Below, in pieces: positions 1 to 5,069 of a DNA stretch of 5,372 nt; position 1 is the stretch's first letter, and each line of letters opens with the position of its first letter. A program made the translations under genes and the position numbers. Location: contig JAEZCJ010000151.1 of NCBI GenBank assembly GCA_023433615.1, positions 1 to 5,372 of the forward strand, written 5' to 3'. The DNA comes from Bacillota bacterium. GTDB taxonomy: Bacteria > Bacillota > Bacilli > Paenibacillales > Paenibacillaceae. The notes beneath the pieces were generated by a model. That model did no database searches. It worked only from the letters and a program-made list of their open reading frames with translations, and was not told the origin of the DNA.

Positions 1-788
1 GGCATAAGGTGTTGTACGACCTGGGCGTCGTCGCGACGAAGGAGCCGTTCCACAAGCTGGTCAACCAAGGCATGATTCTCGGCACGAACAACGAGAAGAT
101 GAGCAAATCGCGCGGCAACGTCATCAACCCGGGCGATATCGTGAACGAATACGGCGCGGACACGCTGCGGATGTATGAAATGTTCATGGGCCCTCTGGAG
201 GCGACGAAGCCTTGGAACACGAACGGCGTCGAAGGGTCCTTCCGGTTCTTGAGCCGCGTCTGGCGGTTGTTCGTCACGGAGGAAGGCCATTTGAATCCGG
301 CCATCGCCGATGACGGAGGCAGCGACGCATTCAAGCGCGTCTGGCATCGTTCGATCAAGAAGGTAACCGAGGATTACGAGAACCTGCGGTTCAATACGGC
401 GATCAGCCAGATGATGATCTTCGTCAACGAGGCGTACAAGGCAGACAGCTTGCCGCGTCAAGCGCTGGCGGACTTCCTGCAATTGCTGTCTCCGATCGCC
501 CCGCATATCGCCGAAGAGCTGTGGGCGAGACTCGGCCATAGCGAATCGATTACGTATGCGGCATGGCCGGCATTCGAGGAATCTTGGACGGTTGATCAAG
601 AGGTCGAGATCGTCGTGCAGGTGAACGGCAAAATTATCGAGCGATTGTCGATCGCGGCGGATACGGCAGAGGCGGAGATGGAGAATCTGGCGAAGTCCAA
701 TGCGAAGGTGCAGGAAGCGATTGCCGGCAAGACCGTCCGCAAGACGGTCGTGGTCAAGGGCAAGCTCGTCAATATCGTAGCGAATTAA
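1..788 (+). CDS. leuS: Leucyl-tRNA synthetase, C-terminal part (5' end outside the window)
   Basis: The enzyme attaches leucine to tRNA-Leu in the cytoplasm, using ATP. The frame is open from the first complete codon (nt 3, His) and gives 261 residues, roughly the last third of a protein usually near 800-815 aa. The class I signature KMSKS, which stabilises the transition state of leucine activation, is encoded at 96-110 in the context NEKMSKSRGNVINPGDIV. After it come the typical ADTLRMYEMFMGPLE stretch and the helical anticodon-binding domain, with SPIAPHIAEELW near nt 489-524. The small C-terminal domain that contacts the tRNA elbow follows (VVQVNGKIIERL, then GKTVRKTVVVKGKLVNIVAN at the end). 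The stop is TAA at 786-788. The gene converges on comER, so it does not belong to the competence operon. No frameshift or missing motif is visible in the part present. The identification is secure. Confidence 0.97.
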   Translation, partial: HKVLYDLGVVATKEPFHKLVNQGMILGTNNEKMSKSRGNVINPGDIVNEYGADTLRMYEMFMGPLEATKPWNTNGVEGSFRFLSRVWRLFVTEEGHLNPAIADDGGSDAFKRVWHRSIKKVTEDYENLRFNTAISQMMIFVNEAYKADSLPRQALADFLQLLSPIAPHIAEELWARLGHSESITYAAWPAFEESWTVDQEVEIVVQVNGKIIERLSIAADTAEAEMENLAKSNAKVQEAIAGKTVRKTVVVKGKLVNIVAN

Positions 789-805
789 TCAGCGGCAACA
801 GACGA

Positions 806-837
806 AGCCCGCTGGCGGGCCATGCCTGCAGCGGGCT
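806..837. terminator. Hairpin between convergent leuS and comER, probable shared terminator
   Basis: AGCCCGCT (806-813) pairs perfectly with AGCGGGCT (830-837), and G814-C829 adds a ninth pair. Part of the 15-base interior can also pair (GGC with GCC). It lies in the 47-base gap after the leuS stop, and its 3' arm runs two bases into the comER stop codon. The T-run is weak on both strands (GCGTTT on plus, TTCGTCTGTT on minus), so this is a moderate call based on stem strength and position. Confidence 0.5.
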
Positions 838-1663
838 AGCGTTTGACCGTGAAGGACTGGTCGACTTTCTCCAGATCCTCGCGGAATTTGGCATGCGTCG
901 TCTGGATCAATCGTTCGAACACGCCGGACATCTCGGACTCGAGCTGGCGCAAGGCTGTGGCGGTGATGCCGCCCGGTACGGATACGCGGGCTTGGAGCGT
1001 CTCCGGCGTCATGCCGCCTTCCGTCAGCAAGAGGCCTGTGCCATGCAGCATGCTGCCGGCCAGCCGAACCGCGTCCGTGCGGTCGATGCCGGTCTCGAGA
1101 ACGGCTGCGTCGACGAACTGCTGAAGCAAGTAAGCCATGAAAGCCGGACCGCAGCTCGACAGGTCGGATACGACGCGGGTATACTGCTCCTCGATGCGGA
1201 TGGGATCGCTGATGTGCGAGAGCAGCCCTTCGAGCATGGCTTGGTCGATCGCGTCGAACCGACTGCCGTAGATGCAGAGCGATGCGCCGCTTAACATCAT
1301 ATTCGTAATGCTGGGGATGACCTTCGCGATTTTGCAGGGAAGCCACTCCTCCAGATGGGCCAGTAGCACTGGACTTGTGATCGAGACGATCATTTGTTCC
1401 GGCTGTATACTGGCCTTTATTTCGTCGATGACGCTTTTGAAGTCGAGCGGCTTGATGCACAGGAACACCAGGTTGCTGCCGAGAGCGGCTTCTGCATTGG
1501 TGCGAACGGCTTGCATGCCGGGATATCGCGAGGCGAGCTGCTCTGCCTTGTCGTACGTTCGATTCGTGATCGTGATCTGCCCCGGCAGAAGCGCTCCGGA
1601 TCGGACAAAGGATTCGACCAGCGTGCCTCCCATGCTCCCGGTCCCAATGAAGCTGACATTCAT
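836..1663 (-). CDS. comER: ComER, pyrroline-5-carboxylate reductase family protein
   Basis: Predicted 275-aa cytoplasmic NAD(P)-dependent oxidoreductase of the ProC family. An N-terminal Rossmann fold begins MNVSFIGTGSMGG, with the dinucleotide loop GTGSMG at residues 7-12. IKP at 70-72 follows the fourth strand, as in ProC. The C-terminal helical domain carries SSCGPAF (169-175), matching the SGSGPAY region of ProC, and the family signature VSVPGGITATALRQLE at 227-242. True ProC usually has TSPGGTT there, so the Ser-to-Val and Thr-to-Ile changes argue for ComER rather than a proline-making ProC; this is a judgement from memory. ATG at 1661-1663 is chosen because a GGGAGG site lies just upstream; a 15-residue upstream extension lacks family similarity. 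Divergent orientation from comEA is the classical arrangement. In Bacillus, ComER is not needed for transformation itself and has been tied to biofilm and sporulation; its substrate is unknown. Confidence 0.9.
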   Translation of the reverse strand: MNVSFIGTGSMGGTLVESFVRSGALLPGQITITNRTYDKAEQLASRYPGMQAVRTNAEAALGSNLVFLCIKPLDFKSVIDEIKASIQPEQMIVSITSPVLLAHLEEWLPCKIAKVIPSITNMMLSGASLCIYGSRFDAIDQAMLEGLLSHISDPIRIEEQYTRVVSDLSSCGPAFMAYLLQQFVDAAVLETGIDRTDAVRLAGSMLHGTGLLLTEGGMTPETLQARVSVPGGITATALRQLESEMSGVFERLIQTTHAKFREDLEKVDQSFTVKR

Positions 1664-1670
1664 TAGGATT

Positions 1671-1680
1671 CCTCCCTTTC
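1671..1680 (-). promoter_or_regulatory. Ribosome binding site of comER
   Basis: On the minus strand the bases read GAAAGGGAGG, followed by a 7-base spacer and then ATG at 1663-1661. This fixes the start of ComER at MNVSFIGTG rather than the longer upstream reading. Confidence 0.8.
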
Positions 1681-1739
1681 TCAATGTCGGCTGGTTCAGA
1701 CTTTCCAAGAATCGCGCATGCTGCGCTGCTCTAACTACC

Positions 1740-1776
1740 GTATGCGGGCGTGCAAGTCCGGCATACCAAATTTTTT
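1740..1776 (+). promoter_or_regulatory. Inverted repeat followed by T6, terminator- or operator-like
   Basis: GTATGC (1740-1745) pairs with GCATAC (1761-1766), and GG/CC (1747-1748 with 1758-1759) adds two pairs inside after a mismatch. CAAA and then six T follow on the plus strand. The four bases between stem and T-run are more than a good terminator has, and nothing is known to be transcribed rightward into it except possible read-through antisense to comER. It could instead be a binding site controlling comER or comEA. Confidence 0.3.
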
Positions 1777-1803
1777 AGGGCAGGATGGCCGGTGTGCCGG
1801 CGG

Positions 1804-1832
1804 TGGAGGCGGCGAAAGCTCGTGACCATAAT
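1804..1832 (+). promoter_or_regulatory. Possible sigma-A promoter for comEA
   Basis: CATAAT at 1827-1832 matches five of six -10 bases. Seventeen bases upstream, TGGAGG (1804-1809) matches only three of six -35 bases. A transcript would start near 1839, about 85 bases before the comEA ATG. The weak -35 suggests either help from an activator or a chance match. Confidence 0.3.
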
Positions 1833-1910
1833 CCCCTTCGGTCAGGGACGGATAGGGCAGCTGTTCCTGAGTAGATGGGATAGTCGTTGGAAGCTGGAGA
1901 AAGAGGCCTA

Positions 1911-1917
1911 GGGAGGG
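1911..1917 (+). promoter_or_regulatory. Ribosome binding site of comEA (first of two)
   Basis: GGGAGGG lies seven bases before ATG 1925, an ideal arrangement. A second site, AAAGGAG at 1937-1943, lies five bases before ATG 1949. Both starts are in the same frame and differ by eight residues ahead of the membrane segment, so the choice does not change the predicted function. The upstream one is used here. Confidence 0.6.
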
Positions 1918-1924
1918 TACACGA

Positions 1925-2644
1925 ATGATTTCGATGAAAGGAGAGTGGATGACGATGAAACATGTTCGACGATTGAAGGCGGGGATCTTGCCTGTTGCCG
2001 CAGCTGGCATCTTATGCGCGGGGCTGCTATGGGGAGCGCTCGCCGACCGCAAATCCAGCATGCCGGAGGGGTGGATGCCGGTGAACGATCGCGTCGAGGC
2101 TTCGCTGGCGGATCTGGCATCGAGGCAGGTGAGCGAAGAGGATCGCGTCAAGAACAGGGCGCAGGAACGGACGGATCGGGAAGGTGCGGAAGCGGCGGTA
2201 GAAGGAAAAGGGGACGGCGCGTCGGTTGCTGCGGCAGGCGAGGAAAATACGGCTGGCGGGGACGGCTTGGACGCGGAAGGCGAGGGGGATTCGGGTGGAG
2301 TGGAAGGCGTCGAAGAGGTGCAAGGTGTGCGAGGTTCGGAAGGTGCGGGAAGTGCTTATGGTGCGGAAAGTGCGGAAGGTTTGGATGTTGCGGGAGATGC
2401 GGGAGGCGGGATAGAAGCGGGTAGCGCGGATAAGGAGGAAATGTCGGGGAAGCTGGATTTGAATGCCGCCGACGCGGAGGAATTGGATGCTTTGCCGGGC
2501 ATCGGACCCGCCAAAGCGCAGGCCATCATCGAAGACCGGAATGCCAACGGTCCTTATGAAACCGTGGAGCAGCTGACAAGAGTGAAAGGGATCGGGGAGA
2601 AGCTGCTGGATAAGCTGAAGCCGCATGTTCGCGCAGGCCGCTAG
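1925..2644 (+). CDS. comEA: ComEA, membrane-anchored competence DNA receptor with C-terminal HhH domain
   Basis: Predicted 239 aa. It binds double-stranded DNA at the outer face of the membrane during transformation and passes it to the ComEC channel. Residues 12-18 are basic (KHVRRLK), followed by a membrane segment at about 19-40 (AGILPVAAAGILCAGLLWGAL). Residues 41-91 are charged and polar. Residues 92-172 are an acidic, Gly-rich linker with about 21 Asp/Glu, 3 Lys/Arg and 23 Gly, including a tripeptide repeat. Residues 175-239 are a clear ComEA helix-hairpin-helix pair: KLDLNAADAEELDALPGIG, with hairpins LPGIGPAKAQAII (190-202) and VKGIGEKLLDKL (220-231). The SLBB domain normally seen between membrane segment and HhH in Bacillus-type ComEA (a VDVKGAVxxPGVY-like stretch) is not visible. 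Start: ATG 1925, with ATG 1949 or 1955 as alternatives. The stop TAG is followed by no terminator, so transcription may run on into metY. Confidence 0.93.
   Translation: MISMKGEWMTMKHVRRLKAGILPVAAAGILCAGLLWGALADRKSSMPEGWMPVNDRVEASLADLASRQVSEEDRVKNRAQERTDREGAEAAVEGKGDGASVAAAGEENTAGGDGLDAEGEGDSGGVEGVEEVQGVRGSEGAGSAYGAESAEGLDVAGDAGGGIEAGSADKEEMSGKLDLNAADAEELDALPGIGPAKAQAIIEDRNANGPYETVEQLTRVKGIGEKLLDKLKPHVRAGR
2297..2404 (+). repeat. Twelve degenerate 9-base tandem repeats inside comEA (G-x-E tripeptides)
   Basis: In the comEA frame the units read GVE GVE EVQ GVR GSE GAG SAY GAE SAE GLD VAG DAG (residues 125-160). At DNA level the clearest units are GGTTCGGAA (2333), GGTGCGGGA (2342), GGTGCGGAA (2360) and AGTGCGGAA (2369); GGTGCGGAA also occurs at 2183-2191. 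The strand is strongly purine-rich, which also keeps other frames open by chance. Confidence 0.75.
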
Positions 2645-2657
2645 ATCAAGCAATCAA

Positions 2658-2682
2658 CAATTGTGAACGGACGGCAATTGTG
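2658..2682 (+). repeat. Direct repeat CAATTGTG, two copies 17 bases apart
   Basis: Identical octamers lie at 2658-2665 and 2675-2682 in the short comEA-metY gap. The first overlaps the candidate -35 of metY, and the second ends at the TG before the candidate -10. This is where a regulator site would be expected, but the repeats are short and could be chance. Confidence 0.45.
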
Positions 2683-2689
2683 CGAGAAT
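2661..2689 (+). promoter_or_regulatory. Possible sigma-A promoter of metY, extended -10 type
   Basis: TTGTGA (2661-2666, 4/6) is separated by 17 bases from GAGAAT (2684-2689, 4/6), with TG at 2681-2682 in the extended -10 position. A start near 2696 would give a leader of about 70 bases. No S-box or T-box leader fits in the 120-base gap. Confidence 0.35.
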
Positions 2690-2748
2690 GGTAGAGAAAG
2701 CGTTACCTTGCGAAAGGACACGCGCTTGATAGGTACATACAAATCATT

Positions 2749-2755
2749 GAAGGAG
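2749..2755 (+). promoter_or_regulatory. Ribosome binding site that fixes the TTG start of metY
   Basis: GAAGGAG is followed by nine bases and then TTG 2765-2767. From there the protein reads MTEERKLSPDTIAVHGG, the usual family N-terminus. The longer reading from GTG 2663 has no such site and adds 34 unrelated residues. Confidence 0.8.
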
Positions 2756-2764
2756 TTGTTAGAA

Positions 2765-4057
2765 TTGACAGAAGAACGCAAGCTTAGTCCCGACACGATC
2801 GCCGTCCATGGCGGCCAAGAAATCGATCCCACCACGATGTCGCGGGCTGTGCCGATCTACCAGACAACGTCTTACGGATTTCGAGACACCGATCATGCCG
2901 CTGATCTCTTCGCGTTGAAGGAATTCGGCAACATTTACACGCGCATCATGAACCCGACGACGGACGTGCTCGAGAAGCGGGTAGCCGCTCTAGAAGGCGC
3001 CCCGGCAGCGCTGGCAGTCGCATCCGGCATGTCTGCGATCACGTATTCCATTCTGAATATCGCGGGGGCAGGCGACGAGATCGTCTCCGCATCGAGCCTG
3101 TACGGCGGTACCTACAACCTGTTCGCGATCACGCTCCCGAAGCTGGGCATCACGGTCAAGTTCGTTGATCCGTCCAATGCGGATAATTTCCGCGCCGCGA
3201 TTACGGACAAGACCAAGGCGATCTTCGCCGAGACGATCGGCAACCCGAGAGGCGACGTGCTCGATATCGCTGCGGTTGCGGCCGTCGCGCACGAGAACGG
3301 CCTGCCGCTCATCGTCGACAATACGTTCCCGAGCCCTTATCTATGCAGACCGATCGAGCATGGCGCGGATATCGTCGTCCACTCGGCGACCAAATTCATC
3401 GGCGGTCACGGCACGTCGATCGGCGGCGTCATCGTCGACGGCGGCAAGTTCGACTGGAAGGCCAGCGGCCGGTTCCCGGGCCTCACGACGCCGGACCCGA
3501 GCTACCATGGCGTCGTGTATACGGATGCCGTCGGTCCGATCGCTTACATCATTAAGGCTCGCGTACAGCTGCTTCGCGATATGGGCGCATCGCTGTCGCC
3601 GTTCAACGCGTTCCAGCTCATTCAGGGCTTGGAGACGCTGCACCTCCGCATGGAGCGGCACAGCAGCAATGCGATGGCTGTCGCCCGTTACTTGGAGAAG
3701 CATGCCGCGGTAGAATCCGTCAGCTATCCTGGCCTTGAGAGCCATCCATCGTACAAGCTCGGGCAGCGTTATATGCCGAAGGGTCAGGGCGCGATCCTGA
3801 CATTCGAGATCAAGGGCGGCGTCGAGGCCGGCAAGAAGGTCATCGATAACGTGAAGCTGTTCTCGCATTTGGCCAACGTCGGCGACTCCAAGTCGCTGAT
3901 CATCCACCCTGCCAGCACGACGCATCAGCAGCTCGGCGAGGAAGAGCAGCTGTCGGCCGGCGTGGCGCCGGGCATGATCCGCCTATCGATCGGAACGGAA
4001 GGAATCGAGGACATTCTGCATGATCTGGAGCAGGCGCTCCAGGCCAGCCAACAGTAG
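2765..4057 (+). CDS. metY: O-acetylhomoserine sulfhydrylase (homocysteine synthase)
   Basis: Predicted 430-aa cytoplasmic PLP enzyme of the Cys/Met metabolism family, normally a tetramer. It joins O-acetylhomoserine and sulfide to give homocysteine and acetate, the direct-sulfhydrylation step of methionine synthesis. The visible landmarks are: LSPDTIAVHGGQ at the N-terminus; GNIYTRIMNPT (55-65), whose Tyr and Arg reach the PLP phosphate of the neighbouring subunit; ASGMSAI (87-93); VDNTFPSPYL (184-193), with the Asp that holds the PLP ring nitrogen; and HSATKFIGGHG (206-216), with the PLP lysine K210. Near the end are HPASTTHQQL (381-390) and MIRLSIGTE (404-412). Length and motifs fit MetY better than the shorter MetB/MetC enzymes. 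It uses a TTG start. It lies between comEA and comEB, where B. subtilis has nothing, with no terminator on either side. Composition resembles leuS and comEB, so recent transfer is not apparent. A link to competence is not implied by the sequence. Confidence 0.94.
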   Translation: MTEERKLSPDTIAVHGGQEIDPTTMSRAVPIYQTTSYGFRDTDHAADLFALKEFGNIYTRIMNPTTDVLEKRVAALEGAPAALAVASGMSAITYSILNIAGAGDEIVSASSLYGGTYNLFAITLPKLGITVKFVDPSNADNFRAAITDKTKAIFAETIGNPRGDVLDIAAVAAVAHENGLPLIVDNTFPSPYLCRPIEHGADIVVHSATKFIGGHGTSIGGVIVDGGKFDWKASGRFPGLTTPDPSYHGVVYTDAVGPIAYIIKARVQLLRDMGASLSPFNAFQLIQGLETLHLRMERHSSNAMAVARYLEKHAAVESVSYPGLESHPSYKLGQRYMPKGQGAILTFEIKGGVEAGKKVIDNVKLFSHLANVGDSKSLIIHPASTTHQQLGEEEQLSAGVAPGMIRLSIGTEGIEDILHDLEQALQASQQ

Positions 4058-4087
4058 TTCGGGCCTAACAAGGGCTAGGCAAGCGCG

Positions 4088-4094
4088 AAAGGAA
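4088..4094 (+). promoter_or_regulatory. Ribosome binding site of comEB
   Basis: AAAGGAA lies seven bases before ATG 4102. The 44-base gap after metY holds only a 5-bp inverted repeat (GCCTA/TAGGC) without a T-run, so metY and comEB are probably transcribed together. Confidence 0.65.
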
Positions 4095-4101
4095 GAATAA
4101 C

Positions 4102-4623
4102 ATGTCGGGTCACATCGCTGTCCGCAAAGATTGGGACACGTATTTCATGGATATCGCTTATATGGTATCGACGCGTTCGCTATGCTCGCGCCGCCATGTC
4201 GGAGCGGTGCTCGTGCAGGGGAAGAAGCTGCTCGGCACCGCCTACAACGGCGCGCCGATGGGCGTGCCCGATTGCTCGGAGGCCGGCTGCATGATCGCCG
4301 AGCAGTACGAGGTCGAGCTCGTGGACGGCAAGGAGACGATGGTGAAGAAGGAGCGCTGCATCCGCACGATTCACGCGGAGCAGAACCTGCTGCTCTTCAC
4401 GGATCGTGCCGACCGCGAAGGCTCCTCCGTGTACGTGACGGATCAACCCTGCTGGACCTGCGCGAACATGCTCGCGAACAGCGGCGTCCGCGAGATCGTG
4501 TTCCATCGGCCCTATCCGAAGGACAGCGACAAGGTGCTTCGCCTGATGGAACAGAAGGGCATCGCGTTCCGCCACTTGGTGAACTACGAGCCGCCGGAGC
4601 ATACTGCCGTGGCGGATCTGTAA
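4102..4623 (+). CDS. comEB: ComEB, dCMP deaminase family protein
   Basis: Predicted 173-aa cytoplasmic zinc enzyme of the cytidine/deoxycytidylate deaminase fold, converting dCMP to dUMP and ammonia and so feeding dTMP synthesis. The catalytic motif TIHAEQN holds zinc ligand H91 and proton shuttle E93; QPCWTCAN holds zinc ligands C117 and C120. NGAPMGVPDC (49-58) matches the substrate-loop region of dCMP deaminases, and C28, C58, C63 and C86 might form a second metal site, as in some family members (inference). The N-terminus RKDWDTYFMDIAYMVSTRSLCSRRHVGAVLV is typical, as is the length. The gene keeps its place in the comE locus, but metY precedes it and a 455-base gap separates it from comEC. 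In B. subtilis the gene is dispensable for DNA uptake, though a role in placing competence proteins at the pole has been proposed. Confidence 0.95.
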   Translation: MSGHIAVRKDWDTYFMDIAYMVSTRSLCSRRHVGAVLVQGKKLLGTAYNGAPMGVPDCSEAGCMIAEQYEVELVDGKETMVKKERCIRTIHAEQNLLLFTDRADREGSSVYVTDQPCWTCANMLANSGVREIVFHRPYPKDSDKVLRLMEQKGIAFRHLVNYEPPEHTAVADL

Positions 4624-4692
4624 GGCAGCAAGGCAGTAGGCCGCATATCGGATTGACCGCCGAGGCAGGATTGACGGCATCCGTCGGCTAAG

Positions 4693-4720
4693 TTGACGCG
4701 GCAGCTTGATACGGAATAAA
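4693..4720 (+). promoter_or_regulatory. Possible sigma-A promoter just ahead of the terminator hairpin
   Basis: TTGACG (4693-4698, 5/6 match) is followed by 16 bases and AATAAA (4715-4720, 4/6 match). A transcript would begin near 4727 and meet the hairpin at 4747 at once. If it is real, it makes either a very short RNA or an attenuated comEC leader. Confidence 0.4.
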
Positions 4721-4746
4721 CAGCTTCTTAGCCGGCTTGCAAGAGG

Positions 4747-4791
4747 AAGAACCTCTTCATGCGCTCGATCGAGCGCGCGAAGGGGTTCTTT
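4747..4791 (+). terminator. Strong hairpin terminator after comEB, possibly an attenuator of comEC
   Basis: GAACCTCTTC (4749-4758) pairs with GAAGGGGTTC (4779-4788) with one G-U pair. The stem extends outward by A-T pairs (4747-4748 with 4789-4790) and continues inward, after one mismatch and a G-U pair, into GCGCTC/GAGCGC (4761-4766 with 4771-4776) closed by a GATC loop. TTCTTT follows on the plus strand, and the minus strand after the hairpin is also T-rich, so it could work in both directions. The 5' arm can alternatively pair upstream: AAGAGG (4741-4746) with CCTCTT (4752-4757), which would compete with the terminator stem. Confidence 0.7.
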
Positions 4792-4829
4792 GCCGTTGAG
4801 GGAAGGGGGAGAGGGCGCGTCCGATGATT

Positions 4830-4845
4830 CCGCTCGCTCGAGCGG
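4830..4845. repeat. Small palindromic stem in the comEC leader
   Basis: CCGCTC (4830-4835) and GAGCGG (4840-4845) form a 6-bp stem with loop GCTC. There is no T-run, so it is not a terminator. It resembles the upper stem of the hairpin at 4761-4776. Confidence 0.35.
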
Positions 4846-4939
4846 CTCGACAGATCGAAAGACAGTTGGAACGGGCGTGGGGGCGTTTCTGTGAATGTTA
4901 GTACGCACGCTGGCGATTGGGGACTAGGCGAGGGTCGTT

Positions 4940-4957
4940 TGTATGAAAAATCGTACA
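4940..4957. promoter_or_regulatory. AT-rich near-palindrome upstream of comEC
   Basis: TGTATG (4940-4945) and CGTACA (4952-4957) are inverted copies with one difference, around an AAAAAT centre, in otherwise GC-rich sequence about 120 bases before comEC. It may be an operator or part of a promoter: TATGAA (4942-4947) lies 19 bases after TTGGGG (4917-4922), a poor pair. Confidence 0.35.
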
Positions 4958-5062
4958 TATTCAAGAAGTGAGCGGTAGGCAGAGCCTGTGGTTATGCCGC
5001 ATGAAGCGTTCGTTGGGGCGACGAGATTGGTCGAGCGCTGAAGTATCGCTCTCTGGCAATTG

Positions 5063-5069
5063 AAGGGAG
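5063..5069 (+). promoter_or_regulatory. Ribosome binding site of comEC
   Basis: AAGGGAG lies nine bases before ATG 5079. An in-frame ATG at 5070 touches this site with no spacer and can be excluded; the next codons upstream reach TGA at 5061. Confidence 0.75.

Larger units (their letters stand above)
1664..1924. other. Divergent control region between comER and comEA
   Basis: No credible gene lies in these 261 bases. They hold the comER ribosome binding site, an inverted repeat followed by a T6 run (1740-1776), a 5-bp hairpin GCCGG/CCGGC with loop TGTG (1788-1801), a possible promoter for comEA (1804-1832) and the comEA ribosome binding site. No AAAA-N5-TTTT ComK-type box is present; the only A/T tract is AAATTTTTT at 1768-1776. 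A comER promoter could not be fixed: TAAAAA (minus strand, 1772-1777) has only a 3/6 match to a -35 at 17 bases distance. Confidence 0.6.

Noticed and set aside
1664..1924. ComK boxes upstream of comEA
   Set aside because: No AAAA-N5-TTTT pair is present; the single AAATTTTTT tract lacks the needed spacing.
1982..2020. Possible lipoprotein signal around Cys31 of ComEA (AAGILC)
   Set aside because: The residue before Cys is Leu, not Gly, Ala or Ser as a lipobox requires, so a plain membrane anchor fits better.
2027..2653. 208-residue open frame on the minus strand opposite comEA
   Set aside because: It is the shadow of a purine-rich repeat region. No ribosome binding site or recognisable domain was seen, and comEA on the other strand is certain.
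2663..2764. Upstream extension of metY from GTG 2663 (34 extra residues)
   Set aside because: No ribosome binding site precedes it, the added residues do not resemble the family, and GAAGGAG with TTG 2765 gives the usual N-terminus and length.
2645..2764. SAM (S-box) or T-box riboswitch before metY
   Set aside because: The gap is only 120 bases and shows neither S-box core sequences nor a T-box AGGGTGGNACCGCG element.
4180..4908. 242-residue open frame on the minus strand opposite comEB and the following gap
   Set aside because: It overlaps the certain comEB gene and crosses the terminator hairpin; its Arg/Ala/His-rich composition is typical of antisense frames in GC-rich DNA.
4706..4964. 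Short open frames of 62 (plus) and 78 (minus) residues in the comEB-comEC gap
   Set aside because: Both run through the hairpin at 4747-4791, lack ribosome binding sites and show no family pattern.
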